Below are positions 22,273 to 33,911 of a DNA stretch of 64,000 nucleotides, one piece after another. Within the stretch, counting starts at the first letter, position 1. Every line of letters starts with the position of its first letter. The notes below the pieces were generated by a model. The model was given only the letters and a program-made list of their open reading frames with translations, had not been told where the DNA came from and ran no database searches. This stretch comes from Capra hircus (Eukaryota > Chordata > Mammalia > Artiodactyla > Bovidae): NCBI RefSeq assembly GCF_001704415.2, contig NC_030813.1, forward strand, positions 10,372,001-10,436,000, given 5' to 3'. Made by a program: the position numbers and the translations under genes.

Positions 22273-23302
22273 AAACTGTGGAAAATTCTGAAAGAGATGG
22301 GAATACCAGACCACCTGACCTACCTCTTGAGAAATCTGTATGCAGGTCAGGAAGCAGCAGTTAGGACTGGACATGGAACAACAGACTGGTTCCAAATAGG
22401 AAAAGGAGTACATCAAGGCTGTATATTGTCACTCTGCTTATTTAACTTCTATGTAGAGTACATCATGAGAAATGCTGGGCTGGAAGAAGCACAAGCTGGA
22501 ATCAAGATTGCTGGGAGAAATATCAATAACCTCAGATATGCAGATGACACCACCCTTATGGCAGAAAGTGAAGAGGAACTAAAGAGCCTCTTGATGAAAG
22601 TGAAAGAGGAGAGTGAAAAAGTTGGCTAAAGCCTCAACATTCAGAAAACAAAGATCATGGCATCCAGTCCCATCACTTCATGGGAAATAGATGGGGAAAC
22701 AGGGGAAACAGTGGCTGACTTTATTTTGGGGGGCTCTAAAATCACTGCAGATGGTGACTGCAGCCATGAAATTAAAAGACACTTATGCCTTGGAAGAAAA
22801 GTTATGACCAACCTAGACAGCATATTAAAAAGCAGAGACATTACTTTGCCAACAAAAGTCCATCTAGTCAAAGCTGTTTTTTCCAATAATCATGTATGGA
22901 TGTTAGAGTTGGACTGTGAAGAAAGCTGAGTGCCAAAGAACTGATGCTTTTGAACTGTGGTGTTGGAGAAGACTCTTGAGAGTCCCTTGGACTGCAAGGA
23001 AATCCAGGAAGTCCATCCTAAAGGAGATCAGTCCTGGGTGTTCACTGGAAGATGCTGAAGCTGAAACTCCAATACTTTGGCCACCTGAAGAGAACAGCTG
23101 ACTCATTTGAAAAGACCTTGATGCTGGGAAAGATTGAGGGCAGGAGCAGAAGGGGATGACAGAGGATGAGATGGTTGGATGGCATCAAAGACTGAATGGA
23201 CATGAGTTTGGGTAGGCTCTGGGAGTTGGTGATGGACAGGGAGGCCTGGCTCACTGCAATTCATGGGTTTGCAAAGAGTTGGACACAACTGAGCAACTGA
23301 AC
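22273..23302 (+). mobile_element. BovB LINE, 5'-truncated, plus strand
   Basis: It begins inside the reverse transcriptase domain just after motif A (TGGAAAATTCTGAAAGAGATG) and ends with ACTGAGCAACTGAACTG. The frame 22297-22629 keeps GKGVHQGCILS and LRYADDTTLM, so the catalytic YADD codons survive before a TAA at 22627. Downstream frames 22657-22929 and 22916-23101 hold C-terminal pieces separated by frameshifts. No clear target duplication is seen. Confidence 0.9.
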
Positions 23303-24808
23303 TGGTTACATAAAGGCTAGTAATAAATTATTGATATGTTTGGGTGCCACTGAAACCAAATACTTTTCCAGTTAATAATAAAAACTTAAAAATTAATTTC
23401 TGTTATTAGAATATTGTAACCCATGCTTTCATGGTAGCTCCAGAAAAAATGTCAGCTAATTTCCCCCTTATTATTTAAGCAGCAGATATTTTTTGTGTGT
23501 TTAAATTCATATGTTAATAGTATGAACCATACATACTATAACAGAGTTAGTTTTCTCAATGAATGTACACTCTGTTCAATTAACACATTTTTAATGAAGT
23601 CATCAAAGAGGCATCAATGCAAATGAGGTGTTGAAAATGTTGCTTTTCCTTACTATTTTCAACACATAATTGATATTTCAGAACACTCATAATTTATTCT
23701 AAAGTAATCATTCAGTAACAGCAGATTTTCAAAGACTTTGCTCTAAAATAAAACAACCAATCAGTTTACTACATAATTTGTTCTTATACTGAATTTGATT
23801 TTACGGTATTGCATGTTAAAAGTATCATATGTTATATCCATACACAAGTTTTGCTTATATAAATACTGTTGCTACTAATATCTGTAGGATTAAACACCTC
23901 ATATTGAATAATATATAAAAATAAAATATAACACATGATATGTATATATGTTCAATTATATATGTAGTTTCATTACATACATATATATGCATTCAATTTT
24001 GCTCCATGAAATTGGCTTTCATTAAAAATATTTTTACTGAAACTTGTATATATGTTGATGTAAATAATTCCCATTTATTTATAAGATTCTAATATTCTTT
24101 GAACTTTGATATTATGAATCTATGTAAATAAATATATTATTTTAGTATATAAATGTATTAGCTTTTAATTGAATTTTTTGAAATGTCTAAAAACCTTCAG
24201 CTATTTTTTAGCAATACATATAGTTTATAAAATAAATTATTATGTGTTTTTGATTTAGTAAAACCATATAAAATTATGAAAAAGAAGGATAAGCTAAGGC
24301 TAATTTTTGTGGATTTGTGATCTAAAACAAGTCAGAAGCATTGCAAGTACACCACTTCTGCCTCAAATTCTCCACATTCAGAGGTGCCAGCAGGAAAAGC
24401 CCGCTCAACACTGAGAAATTATGGCTCACTTAGACAGAATAACTATTGGTGAAAATACAGATTGCTTGGATAAAATAAAACATTTTATCTATTATTTAAC
24501 TCTTCACGAGAGGTTTGCCCATGGAAGACTGAGAGAAGCATTTTGTCTTGTCTCTTTTGAAACAATAGTGAAGTTAGAATAGTGGTTTGAAAAAACATAG
24601 GAGCTATGTGAAGAAGAATTATTTGATGAATCTGTAGCAGACAACATGTAAAGGAACGGAAGCCAATAGAGGAAAAAACCCAAGGAGGAAGTCATGGCCT
24701 GGGCAGTGCCGTGAAATGCACTCCAGTGGGCAGCCTGTGGAGGCCATGGGGCCTGCTGTTTTTTCCTGTGAAGCCCAGTAGTTTACTTAGGGAGGGAAAA
24801 GCTTTCAG
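23303..24808. other. AT-rich intergenic sequence
   Basis: No gene is supported. It is largely A/T-rich with a loose TATATG region at 23930-24000. The minus frame at 24504-24695 has no domain that I recognise. Confidence 0.45.
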
Positions 24809-24815
24809 TGCTTCT

Positions 24816-24911
24816 CTCTTTTTTTTTATTTTATTTTATTTATTTAATTGGAGGCTAATTACTGTAGTGATTTTTCCACACATTGACATGAATCACCCAT
24901 GGGTGCACATC
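24816..24911 (-). mobile_element. Very short L1 3' end, minus strand
   Basis: T-rich start (TTTTTTTTATTTTATTTTATTT), then the antisense of the ruminant L1 3' UTR (ATTGACATGAATCACCCATG). A 7-bp duplication TGCTTCT at 24809-24815 and 24912-24918 suggests an insertion of only about 96 bp. Confidence 0.7.
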
Positions 24912-25326
24912 TGCTTCTTTTTTAAAGAAGCAGAATCAAATTCTTGGAGAAAATTCAGTATAACAGAACAGATTTTGCAGTCAGAGTAAGCATCTCTGTT
25001 TTGACTCTTGTCCATTCTCCACTTACTCATTTGCTTGAAAAGTAAGCCTGTTAATATCCATAAACATTTATTCTTTTAAAACTTAGGAAATTTCAGGGTT
25101 TATGATGTTAATTGAGTATACTTCATTTTTTCCCCAAAAAATCACCTAAAATTCCAATGGCTATCTAAATAAATCATACTGCTTATGAGAAGTTCCTTAA
25201 TATATATACAAAGGAAATGATATATAATTTTTATGTTATTCATTTTTATAGAAGTGCCATACATTAAATTTTAAGGGAAAATACTTTAGAATAATATTTT
25301 ACAATCTATTTTCTTCATTAAGGAAG

Positions 25327-25447
25327 AAAGATGGTATGGGGAGGGAGGTGGAAGGGGGGTTCAGGATTGGGAACATGTGTACGCCCATGGCAGATTCATG
25401 TTGATGTATGGCAAAACCAATACAGTAATGTAAAGTAAATTTTAAAA
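25327..25447 (+). mobile_element. L1 3' UTR fragment, plus strand
   Basis: GATGGTATGGGGAGGGAGG, then GGGAACATGTGTACG, then ATGTATGGCAAAACCAATAC and an A-rich tail match the end of ruminant L1 elements. The possible 7-bp duplication AAGGAAG at 25320-25326 and 25448-25454 gives the borders. It is a severely 5'-truncated insertion. Confidence 0.8.
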
Positions 25448-25454
25448 AAGGAAG

Positions 25455-26461
25455 CTTTCAGATATTTTTTAATCTCCCTCCACATCCATGAAATCTTAAT
25501 ACCATAAACAAATATCTGCTTGTGTTGTCCAGTAGAATTTGCTTGGGAGGGCCATAAACTATTGTATTATCTAATAATTTTTCAGCCCCATGAACCAACA
25601 TCCATCCCTTGGGGGCTGATATAGCTCTCATTGGTAATGCACGATTTAAACCAAGTTAGTGTGAGACATTTTTGAACCTAGACTAAGCAAATGAGTGAGG
25701 TAGAACATATGGCTCAAAATATTTCCAAACACATTTGAATACAAATTCTGTATTTCTCAGATTTCAAGGGAATAGGGTTTCAACATAAAACCAAAACAAA
25801 AACTCTGGAAGCAATGAACCTATATATAGCATTTAAGGATCGATGCTTTTCTTGTGTTCTTTGATACTTTATTCCTCATATGTGCACTCATGCCCTGTGG
25901 TTTGGCATGAAAACGCTTACCTAGCATTGTGCTTGATCTTTTTCCCTCAGCTATTTTCCCATCTGTAGGTAGATGATGAGTGAAATTTGAGTAAAATTTG
26001 GGAAATGCCGGTCATTGAATGAATGGCATCTTAGCAAAGTATTTTTTTTAATCAGAAACTTTCTCTTTGACAGAAAGGTGCTTTCCCTGATTTGAAATGC
26101 AGTGAAAGTTTTCAGAAAGCAATCTGACTAGCTTCTCTAATAAGATATTTTTAATTTTAAAAAGTTGTCAAGTAATCAGTTTTGAGAAGGTGAAATACTA
26201 TTCTAGATCTAAACTCCTGTAATTAGGTCAAATATTTAATGAGGCATTTCTTAACAAAACTGGCTCTGAGGGTTTTCAAAAAAACATCTGTTTTATAAGT
26301 CATTTAGAAAAATCTTTTAATAATATATTTAAAATAGTAATATATAATTACTATTAATAATAACAGTTACACATATTACTTTCATGGCCTTTACTTTAAA
26401 AATGTTATCTACAAATCATTGTGTATAAAAGGAAAAAAATCCCTTCATTTTCTTTTCAAAT
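25455..26461. other. Intergenic sequence, no feature seen
   Basis: No gene or assigned repeat is seen. Confidence 0.4.
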
Positions 26462-26473
26462 AAAATATGTCCT

Positions 26474-27094
26474 TCAGTTCAGTTCAGTTCAGTCGCTCAG
26501 TCATTTCCGACTCTTTGTGACCCCATGAATCGCAGCACGCCAGGACTCACTGTCCATCACCAACTCCCGGAGTTCACTCAGAGTCGCGTCCATCGAGTCA
26601 GTGATGCCATCCAGCCATCTCATCCTCTGTCGTCCCCTTCTCCTCCTGCCCCCAATCCATCCCTGCATCACAGTCTTTTCCAATGAGTCAACTCTTCACA
26701 TGAGGTGGCCCAAGTACTGGAGTTTCAGCTTTAGCATCATTCCTTCCAAAGAAATCCCAGGGTTGATCTCCTTCAGAATGGACTGGTTGGATCTTCTTGC
26801 AGTCCAAGGGACTCTCAAGAGTCTTCTCCAACACCACAGTTCAAAAGCATCAGTTCTTCGGCGCTCAGCCTTCTTCACAGCCCAACTCTCACATCCATAC
26901 ATGACCACTGAAAAAACCATAGCCTTGACTAGACGGACCTTAGTCGGCAAAGTAATGTCTCTGCTTTTGAATATGCTATCTCGGTTGGTCATAACGTTTC
27001 TTCCAAGGAGTAAGCGTCTTTTAATTTCATGGCTGCAATCACCATCTGCAGTGATTTTGGAGCCCCCAAAAATAAAGTCTGAAACTGTTTCCCC
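26474..27094 (-). mobile_element. BovB LINE 3' end, minus strand, well preserved
   Basis: A perfect 12-bp duplication AAAATATGTCCT at 26462-26473 and 27095-27106 encloses 621 bp of antisense BovB 3' end. The minus frame 26696-26992 keeps the C-terminal landmarks VMYGCESWAVKKAE and LWCWRRLLRVPWTARR. Few differences from the common sequence suggest a young insertion. Confidence 0.94.
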
Positions 27095-27127
27095 AAAATA
27101 TGTCCTCAGGGAAGCCTAGAGTCAAGA

Positions 27128-27166
27128 ATGGCTTCCCTGTGGCTCCTGTTAAAGAATCTGCCAGTG
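27128..27166 (+). mobile_element. Bov-tA head fragment
   Basis: GGCTTCCCTGTGGCTCCTGTTAAAGAATCTGCC is the tRNA-like head of a Bov-tA, cut off before the B box. The Bov-A2 at 27179 follows 13 bases later, and no body remains on the far side. Confidence 0.6.
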
Positions 27167-27178
27167 AAATACATGAAT

Positions 27179-27466
27179 GCTGCTGCTGCTGCTGCTGCTG
27201 CTGCTAAGTCGCTTCAGTCCTGTCCGACTCTGTGCGACTCCATAGACGGCAGCCCACCAGGCTCCCCGGTCCCTGGGATTCTCCAGGCAAGAACACTGGA
27301 GTGGGTTGCCATTTCCTTCTCCAATGCATGAAAGTGAAAAGTGAAAGTGAAGTCGCTCAGTCGTGTCCGACTCTTAGCGATGCCATGGACTGCAGCTTAC
27401 CAGGCTCCTCTGTCCATGGGATTTTCCAGGCAAAAGCACTGGAGTGGGGTGCCATTGACTTATCCG
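27179..27466 (+). mobile_element. Bov-A2 SINE dimer, plus strand
   Basis: A 13-bp duplication GAAATACATGAAT at 27166-27178 and 27467-27479 marks the ends. The CTG head has about nine triplets. Both units are intact, joined by ATGCATGAAAGTGAAAAG. Confidence 0.95.
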
Positions 27467-27566
27467 GAAATACATGAATAGAGCTCTCTAAATTGAAATA
27501 CAGAGAAAAAGGAATGAAAAGACATAACATAATATCCAAAAAATTTGTGACAATTACAAATGTGTT

Positions 27567-27837
27567 GCTGCTGCTGCTAAGTCGCTTCAGTCGTGTCCGA
27601 CTCTGCGACCCCATAGACGGAATCCCACCAGGCTTCGCCATTCCTGGGATTCTCCAGGCAAGAACACTGGAGTGGGCTGTCATTTCCTTCTCCAATGCAT
27701 GAAAGTGAAAAGTGAAAGTGAAGCCGCTTAGTCATGTCCAACTCTTAGGGACCCCATGGACCACAGCCCACCAGGCTTCTCCATCCATGGGATTTTCCAG
27801 GCAAGAGTGCTGGAGTGGGGTGCCATTGCCTTCTCCG
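27567..27837 (+). mobile_element. Bov-A2 SINE dimer, plus strand
   Basis: An 11-bp duplication ACAAATGTGTT at 27556-27566 and 27838-27848 marks the ends. It is the second direct-repeat Bov-A2 within 700 bases. The second unit starts with AGTGAAGCCGCTTAGTC and ends ATTGCCTTCTCCG. Confidence 0.95.
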
Positions 27838-27846
27838 ACAAATGTG

Positions 27847-27887
27847 TTCAGTTCATTTCAGTTCAGTTCAGTCACTCAGTCGTGTGT
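27847..27887 (-). mobile_element. About 40-base BovB 3' tail, minus strand
   Basis: TTCATTTCAGTTCAGTTCAG then TCACTCAGTCGTGT is the antisense of the last BovB bases. It breaks off after GTCGTGT and runs into unrelated sequence. It abuts the right duplication of the Bov-A2 just upstream. Confidence 0.65.
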
Positions 27888-28365
27888 GTTACTTTTGTGT
27901 AATTGAAATATCAGAAGCAGAAGAAAGAAAGAAAGGGAGAGAGAAAGAACAGAAAGAGGCAAAATTTAAAATAAAAGGAAAATAGTAGCTAAGAATTTTA
28001 CACAATTACAGACACCAAACTATAGATCCAGATGTTCAGACAACACACCAAGCAGGAAAAATGCCAGAGACTATATACGACTAGGTGTAACATATTTAAA
28101 CTAAAGAAAACCAAAGACAAAAAAAGAAAAAAAAAAAAAAAACAAACTTAAAAGACTTCAGAGGACAATTAAAATACCTTACTTATAGAGAGGAAGAAAA
28201 TAAAATTTTATTATTCTTCATCTCTGCTTAAGGTAAAACACTGTTCAAAGTACTTGTTAGAGAAATGAATTGAAATATTACTCCATGGACAAGTATGGGA
28301 TTTCTTAATAAAATTTAGAACCCCTAACGATTAGTCTGATTGAATTCAGAAATTAGTCTTTATAT
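27888..28365. other. A/G-rich spacer
   Basis: It contains a GAAA/GGGA-rich stretch at 27918-27960 and an A run at about 28126-28141. No gene is seen. Confidence 0.45.
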
Positions 28366-28718
28366 TAGTTAGTTCAGGCTGCCATAACAAAATGGGAGGC
28401 TTACACAATAAGCATTTATTTTCATACAGTTCTGGAGGTTGAAAGTCCAAGATCAAGGTGTCAGTAGGGTTGACTTCTGGGGAAACTGCTCTTCCTGTTT
28501 TGGCCTCCTTGTCACTGCCCCAGTATAATCTTACCTCTGTGTGTATGTGAAGAGAGCTCTCTGATTGTCTCCTCTACTTATGAGGACTCAGTCCCGTGGG
28601 ATTGAAGCCTCACCATTATGATCTCGGTTAACTTTACCTCCTTAAAGTCCCCATCTCTAAATTCGGGTTCATGGGGGTTAAGGCTTCAAAATATTAATTT
28701 GGAAGGAATACAATTTAG
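28366..28718 (-). mobile_element. MaLR (ERVL-type) LTR, minus strand
   Basis: In antisense the blocks are GTTCAGGCTGCCATAACAAAA, CAGTTCTGGAGGTTGAAAGT, CCAAGATCAAGGTG, TATGAGGACTCAG and GGGGGTTAAGGCTTCAAAAT. These are in the order of MLT1/MST-type LTRs. The LTR runs to about 28718, where a Bov-tA adjoins. I see no internal region. Confidence 0.8.
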
Positions 28719-28897
28719 AAGGAATCTTCCTGCAATGCAGGAGACCTGAGTTCGAGCCCTGGATCTGGAAGGTCCCCTGGAGAAGTTCATGGCAACTCAC
28801 TCCAGTATTCTTGCTTGGAGAATTCCCATGGACAGAGGAGCCTGGTGGTCCACAGGCCATGGGGTTGCAAAGAGTCAGACATAACTAAGCAATTAAC
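28719..28897 (+). mobile_element. Bov-tA SINE, plus strand, 5' part lost
   Basis: It starts inside the head (GGAATCTTCCTGCAATGCAG) so the A box is missing. The B box reads GAGTTCGAGCCC. The body is complete and its tail leads directly into an AC microsatellite. Confidence 0.85.
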
Positions 28898-28899
28898 AC

Positions 28900-28902
<3 letters not shown>

Positions 28903-28931
<29 letters not shown>
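28903..28931. repeat. (AC)n microsatellite
   Basis: About fourteen AC units form the extended 3' tail of the preceding SINE. Confidence 0.9.
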
Positions 28932-28933
<2 letters not shown>

Positions 28934-29654
28934 TCATATGATAACAATCTTTATGAAAAAATATTTCTTTTTTTTAGAAGTACAATAATATTATAAACTT
29001 TATCCAGCACATAAAATGTAAGAAATGGACTCTATCTTCTGTAGCAAACTGTAATGTTTGCTACTCCTGTTATTCCAAAAGCCCATAATCTGTATGAGCA
29101 TTTAAGCAGCTCTATTTTTCTGTGTAAGCATTGGGCAAGAGAAGTTTTTTGTTTCCCGTGGATTCTCATTAGTAAGCATTTCAAGACACACATACACACT
29201 ACACACTGGCGAATGGTCCTGCATTTAAGAGGTTTCTACTAATCATGAAACCCACTCACTCCTGAATCTCATCTTATAGAAATTCATTAAACAAAATAGC
29301 AACATGTACATCCTCTTCCTCTCTACTCTGATGAATGTCTATCAGTGGTAAAGGCTTCCACATAAAGTCTTGGATAAGGATAATATATAGGATGCTATTA
29401 AGTTATCTTTGAGATTCTGAAGCTTAGAATTCATTAGTACAGCCATAAAACACATGAAGACCATAACATACACAGAGGTTTGTCCATCTACTTATTTATT
29501 TATCCTGAGATTTTCCTCCAGCCACCAGAACAAAGTAAATGCATACAATAAAGTGTCCAGTTGCATTCATATTCCTCTGGTTGGCAGAAGAATATGCTCG
29601 GAGAATTTCAGAGCTGATAAGATTGAAAGGGTTGTTGACTCCAAACTCCTTTTT
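28932..29654. other. Intergenic sequence
   Basis: No gene or assigned repeat is seen. The short frames at 29054-29242 and 29454-29684 show no recognisable domain. Confidence 0.4.
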
Positions 29655-29740
29655 CCCCCCACACATGAAGAAACAAAGCCTTAGAGAAAATGAAAGAATT
29701 TTCATGGTCACACAGAAGTTAGTATCAGAAATTTTCAGTG
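29655..29740 (-). repeat. MIR fragment, antisense
   Basis: CACATGAAGAAACAAAGCC, AGAGAAAATGAAAGAATTTT and GGTCACACAGAAGTTAGTA follow the order of the antisense MIR core (GAGGAAACTGAGGC ... GGTCACACAGCTAGTAAG). Confidence 0.65.
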
Positions 29741-30465
29741 AAATATTTTTCTTATATTCATTCAATCTACAGCATATTGTTAAGTAAATTATTCAAAACA
29801 AATTGTCAGTGGTTATGTAATTAAATTATTAAGAGAAGTCAAACTAGAGTGAAATCTTAATAATAGGAAAAAGAGCTCCAGAATTTAAATTACCTTTTAT
29901 TGAAGAAGAATCTATGCTGTTGTATGTGCCATGTTCAAATTCATTTCCAGGATTCACTGAGTTTATGAAGGCTAAATGCAGAAATAATTAACAGAAATTT
30001 AAATTAGCTCCTGCTTTGTCTGCTTATTTGTTTTATTAGCTTTAAAGTGAAGTAGAACAAAATTGATATTTCTGTTCTTTTCTATCTGCATCAAAGACAT
30101 TAACATTTTAACAACATTTGCATCACAGCTGGCAACTTGAAAACTGTGGTTGGTTATCATGTCTTCACATTTTTGGCTTTAACAGCATGTGGTTGTCATT
30201 TTTAAGATAAAGATACTCAGTGCAATATAAATGAAGCAAGTTAAGAGCAAAGAATGAACAAAAAATTCACTGGGGCTTTATGTAGATTTATTACAAATCA
30301 AAAGTTTCTAGATAACAGGTTTTTCCCGTTTTATTGAGAATTAATTAACACATTTTTTGTTACTTACACTCTTGAACTAATATTATTAAAAGTAGAAAAT
30401 ATAATGACAGAAATTTCAAAAGAATGAGGAGAACTGAAATAAATATGTTACATTTTTTATCTTTA
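29741..30465. other. AT-rich intergenic sequence
   Basis: No feature is seen. Confidence 0.4.
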
Positions 30466-30895
30466 ATACTGTTAAAATTTTTCCAGTTTTAATTAACATA
30501 TTTTATATAATTTTCAGGTGTACAACATTATGGTTTGATTTACATAGGCATGCATAAACAAACATATATATGGTAAATAATTATAATAGGTTCATCTAAA
30601 ATCCACCTTTTCACATACATACAGTAAGAGGAGTAAGAAGAGAAAAAATTATTTGTGATATGAACTCAGAATTTACTCTCTTAACAACTTTACTGTTTTT
30701 CATACATCAGTACCTAGTACTTATTTAACTTATAACTGAAATTTTGTACTTTAAGCCATCTTCCTCTAATTTCCCCTCACCTCATCTTTCACTGCTAGTA
30801 ACCACAAATTGGATTTCTTTTTGTGAGTTTAGGTTTTTTTGTTTGTTACTTTAGGTTCCATATGTAAGTGAGATCATATAGCCTTTGTCTTTCTT

Positions 30896-31736
30896 TCTTT
30901 TTTTTTTTTTTTTTGGCTTTTATTTTATTTTATTTTTTTTATTTTAAAATCTTTAATTCTTACATGCGTTCCCAAACATGAACCCCCCTCCCACCTCCCT
31001 CCCCACAACATCTCTCTGGGTCATCCCCATGCACCAGCCCCAAGCATGCTGCACCCTGCGTCAGACATAGACTGGCGATTCAATTCTTACATGATAGTAT
31101 ACATGTTAGAATGCCATTCTCCCAAATCATCCTACCTTCTCCCTCTCCCTCTGAGTCCAAAAGTCCATTATACACATCTGTGTCTTTTTTCCTGTCTTGC
31201 ATACAGGGTCGTCATTGCCATCTTTCTAAATTCCATATATATGTGTTAGTATGCTGTATTGGTGTTTTTCTTTCTGGCTTAATGCAAATCAAAACCACAA
31301 TGAGGTACCACTTCACACCAGTCAGAATGGCTGCGATCCAAAAATCTGCAAGCAATAAATGCTGGAGAGGGTGTGGAGAAAAGGGAACCCTCATACACTG
31401 TTGGTGGGAATGCAAACTAGTACAGCCACTATGGAGAACAGTGTGGAGATTCCTTAAAAAATTGCAAATAGAACTACCTTATGACCCAGCAATCCCACTG
31501 CTGGGCATACACACCGAGGAAACCAGAATTGAAAGAGACACATGTACCCCAATGTTCATCGCAGCACTGTTTATAATAGCCAGGACATGGAAACAACCTA
31601 GATGTCCATCAGCAGATGAATGGATAAGAAAGCTGTGGTACATATACACAATGGAGTATTACTCAGCCGTTAAAAAGAATTCATTTGAATCAGTTCTGAT
31701 GAGATGGATGAAACTGGAGCCGATTATACAGAGTGG
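30896..31736 (-). mobile_element. Young ruminant L1 with inverted 5' segment (twin priming)
   Basis: A perfect 16-bp duplication AGCCTTTGTCTTTCTT at 30880-30895 and 31737-31752 defines one 841-bp insertion. The left part, 30896-31280, begins with a T run and is the antisense L1 3' UTR, so the element lies on the minus strand. The right part, about 31281-31736, is the preceding ORF2 C-terminal segment in plus orientation. In element order the right part ends at TTATACAGAGT and the left part resumes at AAGCCAGAAAGAAAAACACC, so only a handful of bases are missing. This is classic 5' inversion. Flanking sequence is continuous old L1. Confidence 0.92.
31281..31736 (+). pseudogene. L1 ORF2 C-terminal fragment (inverted segment)
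   Basis: It encodes the conserved end of L1 ORF2: NKCWRGCGEKGTLIHCWWEC (a Cys-rich C-terminal motif), then YDPAIPLLGI and YYSAVKKN. The open frame continues on both sides into unrelated sequence (31111-31926), so the 271-codon frame is chimeric and not a gene. Confidence 0.88.
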
Positions 31737-31875
31737 AGCCTTTGTCTTTCTTATTTCGCTTAGCATAATACCTTCAAGTTTCATCCATGTTGTCACAAAT
31801 GGTAGGTGCTTCTCATTCTTCTATGGCTGGATGATATTCTGTTGTGTATATGTGTGTATGTATATACACACATGT

Positions 31876-32090
31876 GAGCTCAGTATCCCAGTTGCATCTG
31901 ACTCTTTCCAATCCCATGTTTTATAGCCCACCAGACTCCTCTGTCCATGAGATTATTTTAGGAAGAATATTGCAGTGGGTTGCCATTTCTTCCTCTACAG
32001 GATCTTCCCAACACAGGGATTGAACCTGCATCTCCTGTTACTCCTGCCTTGGCAGGCAGATTCTTTACCACTGTGCCACCTGGGAGGCCC
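31876..32090 (-). mobile_element. Bov-tA SINE, minus strand, inside old L1
   Basis: Antisense body, then B box as GGGATTGAACCTGC and head end CACCTGGGAGGCCC. Many substitutions suggest an older copy than most here. The flanks TGTGTATGTATATA and TGTGTGTACATATA may be a decayed duplication. Confidence 0.85.
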
Positions 32091-32365
32091 CTGTGTGTAC
32101 ATATAGTCACAATAGAATATTATTCTATTGTATTATATAGATCACAAATGTTTTGTCCATTCATCCTTGGTGGACACTTGTTTCCATGTCTTGGCTATTG
32201 TAAATAATACTGCTATGAAAATGTGGGTGCAGATATCTTTTGTGTTATCATTTTTGTTTCTTTATGTATATTCCCAGAAGTGGAATTTCTGGATCATATG
32301 ATAGCTCTATTTTTAATTTTTGGGTTTCCTCAATAGCGTTTTCTAAAGTGACTGTACCATAGTAC

Positions 32366-33200
32366 CATGTTTTATCTAAAGATATCTGGTAGTATCTCAA
32401 AAAAAGAGTTTCCCACTTGTATATATTTAGTTAAATATTTAATCCATTATTAAAATTTTCCTTATTTAACCTTGGTATTCAAAATTTTCTTTTATGTCTT
32501 CATAAATTATGCATTCCAGATTTGTTAGCTGGAAAGGCCTCTTTTGATATTGACTAAAGTTCAGCAACAACACTTAAGCTAAATTTAGGAAGAAAACTGT
32601 TGACTACATAATATAGAAGTACAAAACGTATGTTCAAATGAAGTTGAGCAATTTGTTAATAAATTTGAGATTAATAAAAAGAAATTTAGGTTAATTATAA
32701 AAATAATCTAAGCTAATATATATATAAGTATTTTAAATTACCTATGTAAATGAAGTATTAATAATGATAGTAATCAACTTATTTTTTGAGCTAAGCTAAC
32801 TTATTTTATGAGCTAAGCATTGTGTTAAATATTTTAGATGAAGTATCTCCTAGGGTACTGTAATTTAGATGCTCTTGTGACTTAGCTATCTAATATAAAT
32901 ATTAAAGACACATTATTGACAAAATGCTAACTAAAGAACCATGTACTGAAATTATTTAATCAGTTTGAAAATATCATAATGTCAAGGGCATCTGATAATA
33001 CAGAGATAGACACATGCATACATATAGATACAGATATAGACACATACATATAGATAGTTGAATTCTATATTGAGGTTATTGGACCAAATCTCCTGGACAG
33101 TGCTTTCTAAGAAAATGAAAGGAAATTTATGAATATAAGAAAAAACTAAAACTTTAAACCAAAAAATTACAAAAAAAATAAAAGAAAAAGAGAAAAATAG
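32366..33200. other. AT-rich intergenic sequence
   Basis: Includes a loose ATA(G/C)AGATA microsatellite at about 33000-33055. The segment around 32770-32860 (GAGCTAAGCATTGTGTTAAAT) faintly recalls an antisense MIR. No gene is seen. Confidence 0.4.
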
Positions 33201-33204
33201 TTTT

Positions 33205-33911
33205 CTTTATACAAATCTTTTCTTTCTTTAGGTAAATTTATTCCTAAGTATTTTATTATTTTTGTTGCAATGGTGAACAGGCTTGTTTCCTTAAGTTCTC
33301 TTTCTGATTTTCCAACATTATCCTTTAGGAATGGAAGGGACTTTTGTGTATTAATTTTATATCCTATGACCTAACTATATTCATCAACTAGCTCTAGTAA
33401 TTTTCTGGTGGCATCTTCAGGATTTTCTAGGTAGAGTATCATGTAATTTGCAAACAGTGAGAGTTTTACTATTTTCCAATCTTGATTCCTTTTATTTTTC
33501 TTCCGTGAAAATTTTTCTTCTTTCTTTTTGTGGCTAGGACTTCCAAAACTATGCTGAATAGTAGTGGTGAGAGTGAGCACCCTTATCTTGTCTTGATTTT
33601 AGAGGAAATATTTTTAATTTTTCACCATTGAGGATAATGTTTGCTATATCATATACGGCTTTTGTTATGTTGAGGTATGTTCCTTCTATGCCTACTTCCT
33701 GGAGAGTTTTTAATCACAAATCGGTGTTGAATTTTGTCAAAGGCTTTCACTACATCTCTTGAAATAATCATATTGTTTTTATCTTTCAATTCAAAGAAAT
33801 TAATATAGTGTATCATATTGATTGATTTGCAAATAGTGAAGAATCCTTCCATTCCTGGAATAAAGTCCACTTGATCATGATGTGTGATCTTTATAATCTG
33901 TGTTTGGATTC
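33205..33911 (-). mobile_element. L1 ORF2 fragment, minus strand
   Basis: The antisense of L1 ORF2 reverse-transcriptase coding sequence. Blocks include AGGTAAATTTATTCCTAAGT, GGCTAGGACTTCCAAAACTA and TTGTCAAAGGCTTTCACTAC. The minus frames 33371-33580 and 33649-33870 carry pieces such as KAFDKIQHRF. Both ends are truncated and frames are broken. Confidence 0.88.

Larger units (their letters stand above)
30470..32365 (-). mobile_element. Old L1M-type LINE 3' region, minus strand, twice interrupted
   Basis: In antisense order: TTCAGGTGTACAACATTATG (30516), AGCCATCTTCCTCTAATTTC, TATGTAAGTGAGATCATATA (to 30880), then after the young L1, TTTCGCTTAGCATAATACC and ATCCATGTTGTCACAAATGG, then after a Bov-tA, GTTTCCATGTCTTGGCTATTG (32181) and CCAGAAGTGGAATTTCTGGA (32273). 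These blocks belong to one eutherian L1M 3' end and ORF2 C-terminus. The two interruptions are 30896-31736 and about 31876-32090. Confidence 0.85.

Noticed and set aside
31111..31926. 271-codon plus frame
   Set aside because: A chimera of antisense L1 3' UTR, an inverted ORF2 end, old antisense L1 and a SINE edge. The ORF2 part is annotated; the full frame is not a gene.
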